DNA from: Kutzneria chonburiensis
GTDB lineage: Bacteria > Actinomycetota > Actinomycetes > Mycobacteriales > Pseudonocardiaceae
DNA: 64,000 nt
Assembly (NCBI RefSeq): GCF_028622115.1
Contig: NZ_CP097263.1
Coordinates: 3,286,001-3,350,000, forward strand
Direction of reading: 5' to 3'
Below are positions 34,320-44,076 of the stretch, one piece after another. Each line of letters opens with the position of its first letter. The first letter of the stretch is position 1. Position numbers and translations under genes: made by a program. The notes beneath the pieces are model-generated. The model had not been told where the DNA came from, ran no database searches, and saw only the letters and a list, made by a program, of their open reading frames with translations.

Positions 34320-34658
34320 TAAACCGAAGAACCCCCGAGAAACTACACGGCACGCGCACCAAACCCAACCCCAGCAAAGGGCGGGCGGGTGGGCCACCAA
34401 ACCCAACCCACAAACCCACCCAACACCGCCACACACACCACCTCACCCCAACAGCGCCTCCACCCCATCCACACCCGCCTGACGCCACACCCCATATCGG
34501 ACAATCCGAACTTCCAGGACGACTGTCCCCATTAGACAGTCAAGTAATCGATTCCGATGCAACGCCACCGTACCTACCGGCGATTATTCAGCCGGGCGGG
34601 CGGCTGCCGCCCTGCGCACGGCCCGGGGCGTGCGTTCCCCAGCGTTGAGGAGGAAGCC
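34320..34658. other. Non-coding C/A-rich tract before the sedolisin gene
   Basis: The stretch 34085-34658 has no credible gene. After the right hairpin copy, bases 34321-34500 are strongly C/A-rich on the plus strand with almost no T (CCAAACCCAACCC-like words), unlike the G/C-balanced DNA around. The rest, 34501-34658, must hold the promoter of the sedolisin gene, whose GAGGAGG ribosome site is at 34647-34653. I see no RNA gene or ORF of note. Confidence 0.5.
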
Positions 34659-36095
34659 ATGGCGTTACGTCCGGTTCGATGGCTCGCGGCGGCGACGGTG
34701 GTCGCCACCGGTGCCTTGAGCCTGGTGGTCGGCACCACGGCCGGTGCACTCACCACAGCAGCCACAACAGCGACAGCAGCCACAGCAGCCACAACAGCGA
34801 CAGCAGCGGCACCGGCCACGGCGCCGCACCCGTTCCACAGCGACCCGAGCAACGGCAAGGCCCTGGCCACGCCGCCGACCACCTCGTTCTGCCTGGCCAA
34901 CTTCGGCATCCACTGCTACCAGCCGTTCCAGCTGACCAAGGCCTACAACCTGGCGGCGCTGCACGACCACGGTATCGACGGCCGGGGCAAGACGATCGTG
35001 ATCGTGGACGCGTTCGGCTCGCCGACGATCGCCCACGACCTCCAGGTGTTCGACCAGACCTTCGGCCTGCCCGACCCGCCGTCGTTCACGGTCCGCCAGG
35101 ACGCCGGCCCGGTGCCGCCGTTCGACCCGACCAACAGCGACATGGCCGGCTGGGCCTTCGAGACCACTCTGGACGTGGAGTGGGCGCATGTCTTCGCGCC
35201 CGGCGCGAAGATCCTGCTCGAGGCGACGCCGGTGTCGGAAACCGAAGGCGTGCAGGGCTTCCCGGAGATCGTCAAGGCCGAGAACTACGCCATCGACCAC
35301 CATCTCGGCGACGTCATCTCGCAGAGCTTCGGCGCGACCGAGCAGACCTTCCCGAACAACGGCGCGATCATGAGCCTGCGGTCGGCCTTCCTGAACGCGG
35401 CCAACCACAACGTGACCGTGCTGGCCAGCTCCGGTGACGACGGCGCGACCGACTTCCAGCTCAACCTCACCGACCTGTACACGATGCGGGTCAACAGCTG
35501 GCCCTCGGCCGACCCGCTGGTGACGTCCATCGGCGGCACCATGCTGACCCTGGACGACAACGGCAACCGCACGCAGCCCGACGTGGTCTGGAACGACCTC
35601 AACTCGGTCGGCGGCGGGGCCGGCGGCGGCGGCCAGTCCTCGGTGTTCCCGCGGCCGAACTTCCAGAACGACGTCCGCTCGGTGACCGGCAACCACCGCG
35701 GCACCCCGGACATCTCGCTGAGCGCGGCGGTGGACGGCGCGGTCGTGGTGTATTACACGTTCGACCCCACCCGTGTCGGCTACCACCTGGTCGGCGGCAC
35801 GAGCGAGGCGAGCCCGGAGTTCGCCGGCGTGGTGGCGATGGCCGACCAGCTGGCCGGCCACGACCTCGGCAACATCAACAACCGGCTCTACCTGCTGTCC
35901 CACGCCCGCAACCTGACCGGCGAGGTGGACGTGACGCAAGGCAACAACACCTTCGGCCCGTTCACCAACAGCGACGGCACCACGCACACCGTCGTCGGCT
36001 TCGACGCCGGCCCGGGCTACGACCTGGCCAGCGGCAACGGCACGATCGACGCAGCCAAGTTCGTCCCGGCGCTCGCGTTCACGCCGAACTTCTAG
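34659..36095 (+). CDS. Secreted sedolisin (S53) family serine-carboxyl protease
   Basis: 478 residues, ATG preceded by GAGGAGG. A signal peptide (residues 1-30) leads into an Ala/Thr-rich linker coded by CAGCCACAACAGCGA-type tandem repeats (34754-34815). The catalytic region shows the S53 pattern: Glu and Asp in FETTLDVEWAH, the oxyanion Asp in ASSGDDGATD, and the Ser of LVGGTSEASPEFAG. The usual large prodomain is short here (residues about 50-100). Sedolisins are acid-active extracellular proteases. It ends just before a bidirectional terminator that separates it from the biosynthetic cluster. Confidence 0.9.
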   Translation: MALRPVRWLAAATVVATGALSLVVGTTAGALTTAATTATAATAATTATAAAPATAPHPFHSDPSNGKALATPPTTSFCLANFGIHCYQPFQLTKAYNLAALHDHGIDGRGKTIVIVDAFGSPTIAHDLQVFDQTFGLPDPPSFTVRQDAGPVPPFDPTNSDMAGWAFETTLDVEWAHVFAPGAKILLEATPVSETEGVQGFPEIVKAENYAIDHHLGDVISQSFGATEQTFPNNGAIMSLRSAFLNAANHNVTVLASSGDDGATDFQLNLTDLYTMRVNSWPSADPLVTSIGGTMLTLDDNGNRTQPDVVWNDLNSVGGGAGGGGQSSVFPRPNFQNDVRSVTGNHRGTPDISLSAAVDGAVVVYYTFDPTRVGYHLVGGTSEASPEFAGVVAMADQLAGHDLGNINNRLYLLSHARNLTGEVDVTQGNNTFGPFTNSDGTTHTVVGFDAGPGYDLASGNGTIDAAKFVPALAFTPNF

Positions 36096-36102
36096 TTCCT
36101 CA

Positions 36103-36137
36103 CGACTGAGGGGCCGGTATCACCGGCCCCTCAGTCG
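36103..36137. terminator. Bidirectional terminator between protease gene and biosynthetic operon
   Basis: CGACTGAGGGGCCGGT (36103-36118) pairs perfectly with 36122-36137 around a 3-base loop. It ends inside the last codons of the flavin reductase gene on the minus strand, so it ends transcription from both sides. Confidence 0.75.
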
Positions 36138-36619
36138 GCGAGGCGACGAAACCGACTGGCATGGAACACAAGCGGCGCGGTGTCGGCGTCAAAGGCCAAG
36201 CGGTGCACGGAAAGCAACGCCAGATGATGGTCGCCGGCGACGATCTCACGGTGCGGGGAGCATTCCAGCCAGGCACTCGCGCCGGCGAGCAACACGGCAC
36301 CGTCATCCGTTGACCACCAAGGAAGCCCGGCAAAACGATCAGCCGTACGGGAAGCCAGCCGGCGGCACATGTCCTCGTGACCACTGGCCAGAACGCTGAT
36401 ACCGATACGAGGTACACACCGCAGCAACGGCCAACTGCCGGACGTGGTCGCTATGCAGACCGAAACCAGCGGCGGATCCAGCGACACAGAAGTGAAGGAG
36501 TTGGCGGCGAGGCCGATCGGCTCCCCGGCAACAAGACCGGCGACGGCGGTGACCCCGGTCGGGAAAGCGCCGAAGACCTGGCGGAGCGTCGTGGGATCGA
36601 GGTGCTGAGCCAACGTCAC
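36131..36619 (-). CDS. Flavin reductase (HpaC/ActVB-like)
   Basis: 162 residues from a GTG start that overlaps the preceding stop by GTGA. The sequence LRQVFGAFPTGVTAVAGLVAGEPIGLAANSFTSVSLDPPLVSVCIA...WPLLRCVPRIGISVLA is a full-length flavin reductase-like domain, binding FMN at the NSFTSVSLDPPL loop. It would supply reduced flavin to a luciferase-type monooxygenase. As last gene of operon A it is the partner of the monooxygenase at 48857-49909, matching the BtrO/BtrV pairing of butirosin. Confidence 0.92.
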   Translation of the reverse strand: MTLAQHLDPTTLRQVFGAFPTGVTAVAGLVAGEPIGLAANSFTSVSLDPPLVSVCIATTSGSWPLLRCVPRIGISVLASGHEDMCRRLASRTADRFAGLPWWSTDDGAVLLAGASAWLECSPHREIVAGDHHLALLSVHRLAFDADTAPLVFHASRFRRLAD

Positions 36620-36942
36620 GGGACACGCTCCGGTGTCGCGAGAATGGACGAGAGGACAACGGCATCCGCGCAGTCGGCGTCGACGATGACCACGCGGCAG
36701 CCGGCACGGGCATAGGCGGCGAGTTCCCGAGCGACGATCATCGGGTCGCCGACCAGATAGTGCCCCAGCCGATGCGTACGAGCGTCGACACCGGCCAGCC
36801 AGCGGACGTCGGCGGCGGTCCGGGCCATGGTCCGCAGCATGCGGTCGGCCCGGTTGAGCGGCAACCGCTGGTAGGCGGCGAGCCAGGCCTCGTCCTCCGA
36901 CCCGCGGACGACGAGGCCCAGCCGCACGACCGGCGCGGTCAT
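36616..36942 (-). CDS. C-terminal fragment of a luciferase-family (SsuD-like) monooxygenase
   Basis: 108 residues, fully open from ATG 36942 (overlapping the NRPS stop as TGATG). The segments VRLGLVVRGSEDEAWLAAYQRL and HYLVGDPMIVARELAAYARAGCRVVIVDA match the C-terminal quarter of SsuD-like FMNH2-dependent monooxygenases; the N-terminal two-thirds with the barrel and flavin site is absent. It stays in the overlapping chain of operon A, so it may be translated as a free-standing subdomain, or it is a decayed gene held in the operon. It could help the complete monooxygenase at 48857. Confidence 0.6.
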   Translation of the reverse strand: MTAPVVRLGLVVRGSEDEAWLAAYQRLPLNRADRMLRTMARTAADVRWLAGVDARTHRLGHYLVGDPMIVARELAAYARAGCRVVIVDADCADAVVLSSILATPERVP

Positions 36943-39900
36943 CAGGCCCCGTCCGACACTTCCGCGACGAGCGTGGCAATGGTGTCCCACAACGACCGGG
37001 GCGTCCGGAACATGTCGACGATCTGGAAGTCGTCCGGAATGGTGATGCCGTAGTTCTGCTCGATCGCCACGAGCAGCCCGACGGTCCCGAACGACCCCAG
37101 CCCGGAGTCGGACAGCGGCACGTCCGCGGTGAATTTCCCTTGGAAGCCAACGGTATCCAGCGCGTTGCGCAGCAACGCCTCGAATTCGTCGTCCCACGGC
37201 CGCTCCCCCGCCGGCTCCGCGACGGCCACCGGCGCGGGCAGCCGATCACGGTCCACGGCACCATCCGCAGTCAACGGCCAGTCCTCAACGCGGATCAGCA
37301 CGTCCGGGATCAACGTCCGAGCCAGCCGCCCAGCAGCCAGCGCCCGCCGCAGGGCGTCCTCATCAAACGCAGCACCCTCCACCACACGGACGTAGCCGAT
37401 GAGCTTGTCGTTACGCAGCAACACAAAGCTGTCCGACACCGACGGCTGCGCGTCGAGCAGCTCCCGCGTCCGGTACAGCTCAACGGCCTCGATCGGCCCC
37501 AGCTTCTCCACCGTGCCGTCGTCCCGAAACCGGGCGAGCTCCCCTGTTCGCCCTTCGGGACCCCACAACTCCCCGACCACGCCCGTAGCCACCGGCCGCT
37601 GCACGTCGTCGAGCACCTGCTCGGGCCCCGACCGAAGCTCGGCCGCCGGCAGGCACGGCGCGTCGGCGGATCCGTCCGGGCCGAGGGACATCTCCTCCAA
37701 CACCGTCCGGTACAGGCTGACCAGCCGGTCGGCGGCGGCCCGGCTCAGGCAGTGGTTGGTGGTGTTGAGCTTGAGCAGCCCGACGATGGTGAAGACGTGC
37801 AGCGCGAACTCGTTGTCGTTGTCGTTGAGGGTCCGGTCCTCCTCGATCAGCTCCCGGTCGACCTGGTGGAAGTCGAGGTAGTTGAAGAACACCTCGAGCA
37901 GCCGCCCGCCCGGGTCGGCCTCCTGCTGGATGACCTGCATCGGGAAGACCCGGTGCGGCCACATCCCGGTCAGCCCGTCGTACACGGCCCGCACCAGCTC
38001 GCCCCACGTCCGCACGCCGCCAGGCATCGGGAACGGCAGCGTGTTCAGGTACATGCCCAGCACCCGGTCCGCGCCGACGACCTCGGGCCGGGCGTCGCAG
38101 ACGAGTCCGGTGAAGAACTCGCGCCGGCCGCTGATCATGCTCATGACCTTGAGGTGCGCGGCCAGCAGCACCGCCTTCATCGACGTGCGGGTCACGCTGG
38201 CCAGTCGGCGCAGGTCGGCGTCCAGGTCACGGAAGTCGACCATGTGCTGGTACCGGTCGCGCGGCGTCTCCGGGCCGTCCCGCCAGGCCGACGGCAGCAC
38301 GGCATCCACCCGGCCTTCGACCACGCCACGCCAGTAGTCGCGGTCGCGTTCCGACTGCCGCGCCGCCGCCTCGGACGCGATGTAGTCGGCGTACCGGAAG
38401 GGCACCGGATCCGGTTCGACGGGCGTGCCGCCGCCACGAATCGCTTGGTAGCCGGTGAGAATCTCCATCAGCATGGTGTGGAAGCTCCAGCCCTCCAGGA
38501 CCGGATGGCATTCCGTGATGGTGATCCACCAGTGCGGCGAGTCGTCCGAGGTGTGCGCGGCCACGCGGATCAGCGGCGCGACGGCCAGATCCATGGACCG
38601 GCCGCGTTCCTGCGCCGCGAACGCCGTCATCTCGGGCAGCCAGCCGTCCGGGCCGACCTGGTGGTGGTGCAGGCCGACGGCAATGGTCGCCTTGCGGTGC
38701 ACCAGTTGCAGCGGCGTCGAGTAGCTGTTCAGGTCGAACGTCGTGCGCAGCACCTCGTGCCGATCCACCACGAGCTGCACAGCTTGTTGCAGCGCAACGG
38801 TATCCAGCCGCACTTCGTCGCGGATCAGGTAGGACGTGCTGTCCTGGTACGTGTTGACGTCCGGCCGGGCGCGCAGCTCGATCAGCATGCCGAGCTGCAT
38901 CGCGGCCAGCGGATAGGCGTCCACGACGTCGTCCGGCAGCGCGGCCCGGTCCTCGGCGGTGATCTGCGCGAACGGCTCGACCAGCGCGAACTGCTCGGAC
39001 GGGCCCTGCTGCGCCGCACAGGCCTGGGCCAGCTCCTCGATGGTCTGGTGCTCGAAGATGTCGGCGGCGGACACGTCCAGCCCGTCGGCCTTGAGCTTGC
39101 CGGCCAGGGCCACCGCCCGCAGCGAGTCGCCGCCGACGTCGAAGAAGTTGTCCCGGACGTCGACGTTGTCGGTCGCCAGCACCTCGCACCACGTCCGATG
39201 GATGCCGGCCAGCAGCTCCGCCGGCACGCTGACCTGCGGCGCGGCATCGGCAATCTCAGCCACCCGACGTTCCGGCAGCAAGCCGAGCAGCCGCCCGTGG
39301 ATCTGGGCTAACGGCTCCCCCGCATCGGCGATCACGGCGTCGAACAGCGCCTCGAAGTAGGCCGCCCAGCCGCGGGCTGTCGTCTCGTCGATCACGGCGG
39401 CGGCGTACTCCAGCACCGCCGACAGCTCCGTGCCCGGGCCTTCGAGCACGTGCAGGGTGAGGTCGAACTTGGCCGCCGGCTCGGCGGACAGGCCGAGTTC
39501 CTCGGTGCGCAGGCCCTCGAACCGGAAGGCGCTCGGCTGGTCGGCCGCGTCCATGTCGAAACCGGCCTGGAACAGCGGATTCGTGCCGGTGCCGCGGGCC
39601 GGGTTGACCTCGTCGACGACCAAGACGAACGGGGCCGTCCGGTGGTCGAGGGCGTCAAGGAAGCATTCTCTGACCTGAGTCAGAAGATCCGCGAAGCTCT
39701 GGTCCTTCTCGTGCCACGACCGGACGACGACGGTGTTGACCAGGTAGCCGATGAGGTCGTCCAGCTCGGGGACGGTCCGCGCCGACACCGGCACGCCGAC
39801 GGTCACGTCGTCGCTGCCGGAGATCTTGGCCAGCAGCGCGTGATACGCCGCCAACAGCACCATGTACGGCGAAGCGCGATGCTCGGCCGCCAACGCCAGC

Positions 39901-40664
39901 ACGGCTTCCGCGGTCGCCGGCTTGATCGCCACGTCGACCACGCCGCCACGCCAGTCGGGCTTCGCCGTCCGCGCCCGGTCCAGAGGTAACGGTAACTCCG
40001 TTACGTCGGCCAGGGCATCCCGCCAGTAGTCCAGGTCCGGCCGCAGCGCCCCGCTCGCCTTGGCGGCGATCTCCCAGGCCGCGAAGTCGGCGTACTGAAC
40101 GTCCACATCGGACAGTTCGCGCCCCGTGTACACCGCGCTCACCTCGGCGGCGATCTGTTGGTACGACACAGCATCGCAGGCGATGTGGTGGATCGTGACG
40201 ACCACGAGATGCAGCTCGGGATCGACCCGCAGCACAGTAACCCGGACCGGGTGCTGCGCGGTGAGATCGAACGGCTTGGTCCGCTCCCAGTCGGCGATCT
40301 GCCGGGCCCGGTCCTCGCCGCCGGCAACGTCGATGATCCGCAGTTCGAACCGCCCGGCCGGGTCGACGGTCTGCACCGGCTCGCCGTCGTCGGCGTACCG
40401 GGTCCGCAGGATCTCGTGCCGGGCAACGACTTCCTCCCACGCCCGGCGCAGGCGTTCGACGTCGAGCGGCCCGGTCAGGCGCAGCACCCAGCTCATCAGG
40501 TAGGCCGGGCTCGCCGGGTCGATCTGGTGCAGCACCCACATCTGCCGCTGGCCGGCCGACAGCGGCAGCGGCCGGCTCCGGTCGGCCGCCGGGATCGTGC
40601 GGCGCGCAGCGGCGGCCTGCAACCGTTGCTGGACAAGGGCTTTCAGCTTGCCGTCGAGCGCCAT
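36942..40664 (-). CDS. NRPS, C-T-C-(remnant A)-T, without a working adenylation domain
   Basis: 1240 residues from the ATG at 40664 (TGATG overlap with the upstream NRPS). The first condensation domain (about 33-450) has HHIACDA at 159-165. A carrier (about 478-553) has Ser514 in FFDVGGDSL. A second C domain (about 565-985) has ECHPVLEGWS, with first His replaced by Cys and Asp by Glu; His720 is kept. Residues about 1010-1140 match only the C-terminal part of an A domain (TGELARFRDDGTVEKLGP...) and end in DGAVDRDRLP, where the catalytic Lys of the usual NGKVDR is Ala. A last carrier has Ser1191 in SGLGSFG. Amino acids must be supplied in trans. Confidence 0.92.
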   Translation of the reverse strand: MALDGKLKALVQQRLQAAAARRTIPAADRSRPLPLSAGQRQMWVLHQIDPASPAYLMSWVLRLTGPLDVERLRRAWEEVVARHEILRTRYADDGEPVQTVDPAGRFELRIIDVAGGEDRARQIADWERTKPFDLTAQHPVRVTVLRVDPELHLVVVTIHHIACDAVSYQQIAAEVSAVYTGRELSDVDVQYADFAAWEIAAKASGALRPDLDYWRDALADVTELPLPLDRARTAKPDWRGGVVDVAIKPATAEAVLALAAEHRASPYMVLLAAYHALLAKISGSDDVTVGVPVSARTVPELDDLIGYLVNTVVVRSWHEKDQSFADLLTQVRECFLDALDHRTAPFVLVVDEVNPARGTGTNPLFQAGFDMDAADQPSAFRFEGLRTEELGLSAEPAAKFDLTLHVLEGPGTELSAVLEYAAAVIDETTARGWAAYFEALFDAVIADAGEPLAQIHGRLLGLLPERRVAEIADAAPQVSVPAELLAGIHRTWCEVLATDNVDVRDNFFDVGGDSLRAVALAGKLKADGLDVSAADIFEHQTIEELAQACAAQQGPSEQFALVEPFAQITAEDRAALPDDVVDAYPLAAMQLGMLIELRARPDVNTYQDSTSYLIRDEVRLDTVALQQAVQLVVDRHEVLRTTFDLNSYSTPLQLVHRKATIAVGLHHHQVGPDGWLPEMTAFAAQERGRSMDLAVAPLIRVAAHTSDDSPHWWITITECHPVLEGWSFHTMLMEILTGYQAIRGGGTPVEPDPVPFRYADYIASEAAARQSERDRDYWRGVVEGRVDAVLPSAWRDGPETPRDRYQHMVDFRDLDADLRRLASVTRTSMKAVLLAAHLKVMSMISGRREFFTGLVCDARPEVVGADRVLGMYLNTLPFPMPGGVRTWGELVRAVYDGLTGMWPHRVFPMQVIQQEADPGGRLLEVFFNYLDFHQVDRELIEEDRTLNDNDNEFALHVFTIVGLLKLNTTNHCLSRAAADRLVSLYRTVLEEMSLGPDGSADAPCLPAAELRSGPEQVLDDVQRPVATGVVGELWGPEGRTGELARFRDDGTVEKLGPIEAVELYRTRELLDAQPSVSDSFVLLRNDKLIGYVRVVEGAAFDEDALRRALAAGRLARTLIPDVLIRVEDWPLTADGAVDRDRLPAPVAVAEPAGERPWDDEFEALLRNALDTVGFQGKFTADVPLSDSGLGSFGTVGLLVAIEQNYGITIPDDFQIVDMFRTPRSLWDTIATLVAEVSDGA

Positions 40665-43600
40665 CAGGCCTCCTCCCCGGTCTCGAGTTCCGCCTGCATG
40701 AGCCGCTCGATCTCGGCGGCCAAGCCGGCTGCCGTCGGCTGGTCGAAGAACGACCGCATCGAGACGTCCACGTCGAACGTCGTCTGCACCCGCCACAGCA
40801 GGCGGGCCACCAGCAGCGAGGTGCCGCCCTTGGCCAGCACGTCGTCGTCGAGCTCGATGTCCTCGCGCTTGAGCAGCTCGCGGATGAACTGCAACGCCGC
40901 CTCCTGGAGCGGACTTCGCTTCTCCGTCAGCACGGCACCCACCTCCAGGTCGGGATCCTCGGCGAAACGCTCGGCGAGCGCCCGCAGTTCGGTCGCCAGG
41001 CTGGTCGCCGTGGCCTTGTCGTAGAGCGCGGACGCGTATTCCAGGGCGCCGCCGTAGCGGCCGTCCGCCGTCGGCCACACGGTGAGCGACAGGTCGGTCC
41101 GGGCGACCGTCCAGGCCTCGCCGAGCAGCTCGCTGTCCCGCTCGTGGCGCTGCTGCCCGACCAGGTCGTCCCCGGCGAGCGTGAAATAGGCCTGGTACAA
41201 CGGGGTTCGCGACAGGTCGCGGCCGGTCGACACCGCGTCCACCACGGCTTCGAACGGGGCCGCGTGCCGGGCAAAGCCTTCCCGGCAGGCGTGTTCCACC
41301 TCGGCCAGCGCCTCGGCGAACGTCAGGTCCGGCGTCAGGCCGGCGCGGATCACCACCACGTCGATGAACAGCCCGACCAGGTCGTGCAGCTCCGGACGGG
41401 TCCGGCCGGCATGCGGCGATCCGACGCCGAAATCCCAGCTGCCCGCCGCCCTCGCGAGCAGAATCGTCCACAGGGTAAGGAAAACTACGTACGGCGTCGC
41501 CCCGGCACTGCGCCCGATGGCCAGCAGTTCCGCCGCCGGCAGGTCGACGCCGACCGCGGCGCCGTCGATGCTGCGCCGGGCGTCCCGTGTCCGCATGGTC
41601 GGCAGTTCGAGCACCGGCAGGTCGGCCAGCGTCTCACGCCAGTAGGCGAGCTGCTCGGCCAGCAGCTCCTTGGTGACCTGATTCCGTTGCCAGGCCACGG
41701 CATCGACGTACCGCAGCGGCAACGCCGGCGGCTTTGCGCCGGCCAGAAAGGAACGCAGCTCCTGCTCCAGGATCCGCGCACTCCAGCCGTCACAGATGAT
41801 GTGCTGACACACCAACAGAAGCAGCTGCTCATCGCCGCCGTCACGGACCAGCGTCGCCCGGAACAGCGGCGCCCAGCGCAGGTCGAAGCCGTAGGACAGC
41901 TCCCGGGTGACGATCTTGCCGACCTGGTCCGTCGTCGTGTCGACGCATCGCAGGGGCACCTCGACCCACGGTTCGACCACGGCCACCAGCCCGTCGGCGT
42001 CCATCGAGTACCGCGTCCGCAGCACCTCGTGCCGGGCCATGAGCTCGGCCAATGCCGTCTCCACAGCCTCCTCGGCGACGTCCGCCGGCAGCCACACCAG
42101 CATCGGCAGCAGGTATTCGGGGCTGCCGGGGTCCATCTGATCCAGCAGCCAGAAGCGCTCCTGAGCGTGCGACAGGGCCAGGCGGGCGCCGGCCGGCAGC
42201 ACCTCGATCGGCTGCGCCTCGACCGCCTTGCTCAGCAGCCGCGCCTGGTCCCGAACGGTCGACGCATAGTGCAACTCACGGAAGTCGAGGGCCAGTCCGG
42301 ATGCCTCGGTCAGTGCGGCGGCGAGCCGGGTCATCAGCAGCGAATGCCCGCCCAGCCGAAAGAAGTCGTCGTCAAGGCCGATCTGCTCCACGTCGAGCAG
42401 CTGCCGCCAGGCCGCCAGCACGATGCGTTCCTCGGCGGTCGTCGCGCCAGTGGTCGGCGTACCGGACGACCAGTCCGGTTCCGGCAGCCGCGCCCGGTCC
42501 GTCTTGCCGCTGGACGTGCGGGGCAACGCATCCACCGTGGTCACGATGGTCGGCACCAGCGCCGACGGCAGCCGTTCCCGCAGGTGGGCCGTTAGCCCGT
42601 CGGTCCGCGACGCCACCACCCAGGCCGCGAGCCGTTGCGCGCCATGCGGGTCGGTGACCGCCTTGACCGCGGCCTCGACGACCTCGGGATGCGACTCCAG
42701 GGCCGCCTCGACCTCGCCCGGCTCGACCCGGACGCCGTTGATCTTGACCTGGCCATCGGCCCGGCCGGCGAACTCCAGCGCGCCGTCGTCAAGGATCCGG
42801 ACCATGTCCCCGGTTCGGTACCGCCGGGAACCGGGGGGACCGTCCGGATCGGGCCCGAAGCGCTCGGCCGTCTGCGCCGGATCGCGGTGATAGCCACGGC
42901 CGACGCCGGCGCCACCGGCATACAGCTCGTCGTCCACCACCTGGACACGGGTGTTGTCGATGGGCCGGCCGATCGGCACCGGACCGGTCTCCTGCGCCCG
43001 GTCGAACCACGCCGACAGGACGTCGATCGAGCACTCGGTGGGCCCGTACGTGTTGAGGATCCGCACGTCCACCCGCTCCAGCACGCGCTGGCACAGCTCG
43101 GCCTGCAACGCCTCGCCGGCCGAGCAGATCACCCGCAGACTCGCGCAGGAGGAAAGATCGGCCTCGACGGCCAGCAGCCGCAACATGGTCGGCACGACCT
43201 GCAACACGGTGATCTGGCGCTCCCGGATCGACCGCACGAGCTCGCCGGCGTCCCGCCCGGCCGCAGCCCGGCCGAAGGTCACCGCCGCGCCGCAGATCAG
43301 CGGCGCGAAGATCTCCCAGCCGGCCGCGTCGAAGGTCAGCGGCGTCTTCTGCAGCACCCGGTCGTCGGCGGTCAGCCCGAGCGTCCGCACGCCCCACTGC
43401 ACCCGGTTGGCGATGCCTTCGTGCTCGACGACCACCCCCTTGGGGCTCCCCGTCGAGCCTGAGGTGAAGATCATGTACGCCGCTCGGCGGGCCGTCGTCA
43501 GCCGGTACGGCAGCGGCACGAAGTCGGTGGTGCCGACCAACTGCGTCACCGTGACACCGAAGCCCAGCCGATCGGCCGCCCGCTGATCGTCGACGATGAT

Positions 43601-43909
43601 CAGCGCCGGGTCGGCCAGTGCGATCACGTCACGCAGGCGCGTGGCCGGGGCCATCGGGTCGAGCGGCACGTAGCAGGCTCCGGCCAGCCAGATGCCCAGC
43701 AGGCAGGCCACCATGTCCGGCCCCGGCGAGACCAGCACGCCGACCATCGACTCGACACCGACGCCGCGTTCGGTCAGCCCGTACGCGATGCGGCGCGCCG
43801 TCCGCACCAGCTCGCGGTAGCTGAGGTCGCCCCGGTCGGACCGCACGGCGGTCGCGTCCGGGCACTCCCCGGCCCGCTCAAGGACGAGCTCCGGCAGCAG
43901 CGGCGTCAT
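40664..43909 (-). CDS. NRPS, A-T-C-T, Gln-like adenylation code
   Basis: 1081 residues from ATG 43909 (ATGA overlap with the MbtH gene). The A domain (about 5-500) has all cores: [22 protein letters not shown], and the active Lys in [11 protein letters not shown]. The hand-read specificity residues are D-A-W-Q-C-A-T-I-D-K, close to the known Gln code DAWQFGLIDK. A carrier (Ser523 in LGGHSL), a C domain (QHIICDGWS at 702-711; first His is Gln) and a second carrier (Ser1031 in GGTSL) follow. No terminal thioesterase is fused. It would load Gln or an isostere such as 3-ureidoalanine. Confidence 0.93.
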   Translation of the reverse strand: MTPLLPELVLERAGECPDATAVRSDRGDLSYRELVRTARRIAYGLTERGVGVESMVGVLVSPGPDMVACLLGIWLAGACYVPLDPMAPATRLRDVIALADPALIIVDDQRAADRLGFGVTVTQLVGTTDFVPLPYRLTTARRAAYMIFTSGSTGSPKGVVVEHEGIANRVQWGVRTLGLTADDRVLQKTPLTFDAAGWEIFAPLICGAAVTFGRAAAGRDAGELVRSIRERQITVLQVVPTMLRLLAVEADLSSCASLRVICSAGEALQAELCQRVLERVDVRILNTYGPTECSIDVLSAWFDRAQETGPVPIGRPIDNTRVQVVDDELYAGGAGVGRGYHRDPAQTAERFGPDPDGPPGSRRYRTGDMVRILDDGALEFAGRADGQVKINGVRVEPGEVEAALESHPEVVEAAVKAVTDPHGAQRLAAWVVASRTDGLTAHLRERLPSALVPTIVTTVDALPRTSSGKTDRARLPEPDWSSGTPTTGATTAEERIVLAAWRQLLDVEQIGLDDDFFRLGGHSLLMTRLAAALTEASGLALDFRELHYASTVRDQARLLSKAVEAQPIEVLPAGARLALSHAQERFWLLDQMDPGSPEYLLPMLVWLPADVAEEAVETALAELMARHEVLRTRYSMDADGLVAVVEPWVEVPLRCVDTTTDQVGKIVTRELSYGFDLRWAPLFRATLVRDGGDEQLLLLVCQHIICDGWSARILEQELRSFLAGAKPPALPLRYVDAVAWQRNQVTKELLAEQLAYWRETLADLPVLELPTMRTRDARRSIDGAAVGVDLPAAELLAIGRSAGATPYVVFLTLWTILLARAAGSWDFGVGSPHAGRTRPELHDLVGLFIDVVVIRAGLTPDLTFAEALAEVEHACREGFARHAAPFEAVVDAVSTGRDLSRTPLYQAYFTLAGDDLVGQQRHERDSELLGEAWTVARTDLSLTVWPTADGRYGGALEYASALYDKATATSLATELRALAERFAEDPDLEVGAVLTEKRSPLQEAALQFIRELLKREDIELDDDVLAKGGTSLLVARLLWRVQTTFDVDVSMRSFFDQPTAAGLAAEIERLMQAELETGEEA

Positions 43910-44076
43910 GGCCGGGCGCTCAGCGGTCGCATGTCGGTCCACACCTCGGCGATGTGGGCCAGGCACTCGTCCTTGCCGCCGGTGTACCCGACGGCGCGCC
44001 AGCCGGCCGGCGGCTGCCGGTCGGCCGGCCACAGCGAGTACTGCTCCTCGTGGTTGACGACCACCTGGTGGTTCAC
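43906..44076 (-). CDS. MbtH-like NRPS chaperone
   Basis: 56 residues from a GTG start at 44076, overlapping the preceding stop by GTGA and the next start by ATGA. It shows the family signature: [21 protein letters not shown]...[19 protein letters not shown]. MbtH proteins bind A domains and are needed for their folding or activity. It lies between the two A-domain genes of operon A and probably serves both. It is short but complete for the family. Confidence 0.95.
   Translation of the reverse strand: MNHQVVVNHEEQYSLWPADRQPPAGWRAVGYTGGKDECLAHIAEVWTDMRPLSARP

Noticed and set aside
34754-34815. Tandem CAGCCACAACAGCGA-like units as a CRISPR or regulatory repeat
   Set aside because: They code for an Ala/Thr linker after the signal peptide of the sedolisin, lack spacers and are only about 60 bp long.
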